The notes beneath the pieces were generated by a model. The model was not told the origin of the DNA. It did not search any database and saw only the letters and a program-made list of their open reading frames with translations. DNA of 55,926 bases, taken from the NCBI GenBank assembly GCA_010692425.1, contig JAAHHJ010000037.1, positions 1 to 55,926 on the forward strand, given 5' to 3'. Positions within the stretch are counted from its first letter, which is position 1, and every line of letters starts with the position of its first letter. This DNA is from Symploca sp. SIO3C6. GTDB lineage: Bacteria; Cyanobacteriota; Cyanobacteriia; Cyanobacteriales; Coleofasciculaceae. This document shows, one piece after another, positions 55,619 to 55,926 of the stretch. The translations under genes and the position numbers were made by a program.

Positions 55619-55926
55619 TCATTATCAAGACGTAATAAACATTACATAGCTTACGGGATAGTTATATATAGTTATAAGTCGTCGGACATAAATAAATGGA
55701 TCTATGTAAAGAATTATGAAATCCGTCAAAGTTACCCTAAACCCTATACCCTACACCCCACACCCTGCCTCAACCAGTAAACTTTATCAATGTCGCAGGT
55801 AAGTAGGTGGGTCTAATTAAACGTGAAAAACAAGATCATTTTATCCCTCTATATTTAGAGATGTTTGGTTGAGTTTAAATTGCTGGAGGCAATAACCTAC
55901 TTGTCCACTTCTATTTTTCAAGCTCT

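Noticed and set aside
55718-55795. Short plus-strand peptide near the right edge
   Set aside because: It runs through a telomere-like C-rich repeat and has no ribosome binding site.

Overview
The window is cyanobacterial chromosome. It carries psaK (photosystem I), a CBS-CP12 fusion, glycolytic gap1, cyanobacterial small genes (a DUF1818 protein beside rpoZ), 15 exact copies of the HIP1 octamer GCGATCGC, and several kinds of short tandem repeat in the intergenic gaps. I cannot name the genus from sequence alone.

Region 1-12.5 kb: a probable two-gene ATPase system (STAND/WD40 protein cut by the left edge, plus a partner P-loop ATPase), an AI-2E-family membrane protein, a DUF39 homocysteine-biosynthesis protein, two conserved proteins of unknown role, sdhA and a small membrane protein. 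Region 12.5-17.6 kb: gap1 behind a recognisable promoter, then a two-gene sensory operon. It holds a HisKA_2 kinase and a REC-PAS-kinase protein whose phospho-accepting histidine is replaced by glutamine.

Region 17.6-23.3 kb: five co-directional minus-strand genes in the order OvoA-like sulfoxide synthase, EgtD, MurL-like PP-loop enzyme, DUF427 protein, betaine-type binding protein. The first two give an ergothioneine pathway of the cyanobacterial, ovothiol-derived kind. The binding protein is a candidate ergothioneine or hercynine receptor. Region 24-41 kb is mostly housekeeping: CBS-CP12, trpF, psaK, a site-2 protease, an SDR enzyme, murG, cobM, a flavin reductase, tRNA-Pro(UGG), rpoZ, an LCP ligase, manC, gatA and hydrolases. 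Inside it sit a 168-bp MITE with a clean target duplication, a palindromic repeat inserted in frame in the SDR gene, and a candidate small RNA antisense to the murG 3' end.

Region 41-56 kb lacks HIP1 and looks accessory. Its centre (42-49.7 kb) is a probable ribosomally made peptide (RiPP) gene cluster. It has a 68-residue precursor ending in Gly-Gly-Gly-Leu-Tyr-Phe, two radical SAM enzymes, a haem-oxygenase-like diiron enzyme translationally coupled to the second radical SAM, and two proteins I do not recognise. Divergent from these are a flavin monooxygenase and a 2-oxoglutarate oxygenase. No transporter or protease is present. A NACHT ATPase with an N-terminal helix-turn-helix follows, and inverted heptamer tandem repeats lie on either side of the whole block. 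The right end has znuA with candidate Zur boxes. I consider the RiPP cluster the best candidate for an undescribed system.
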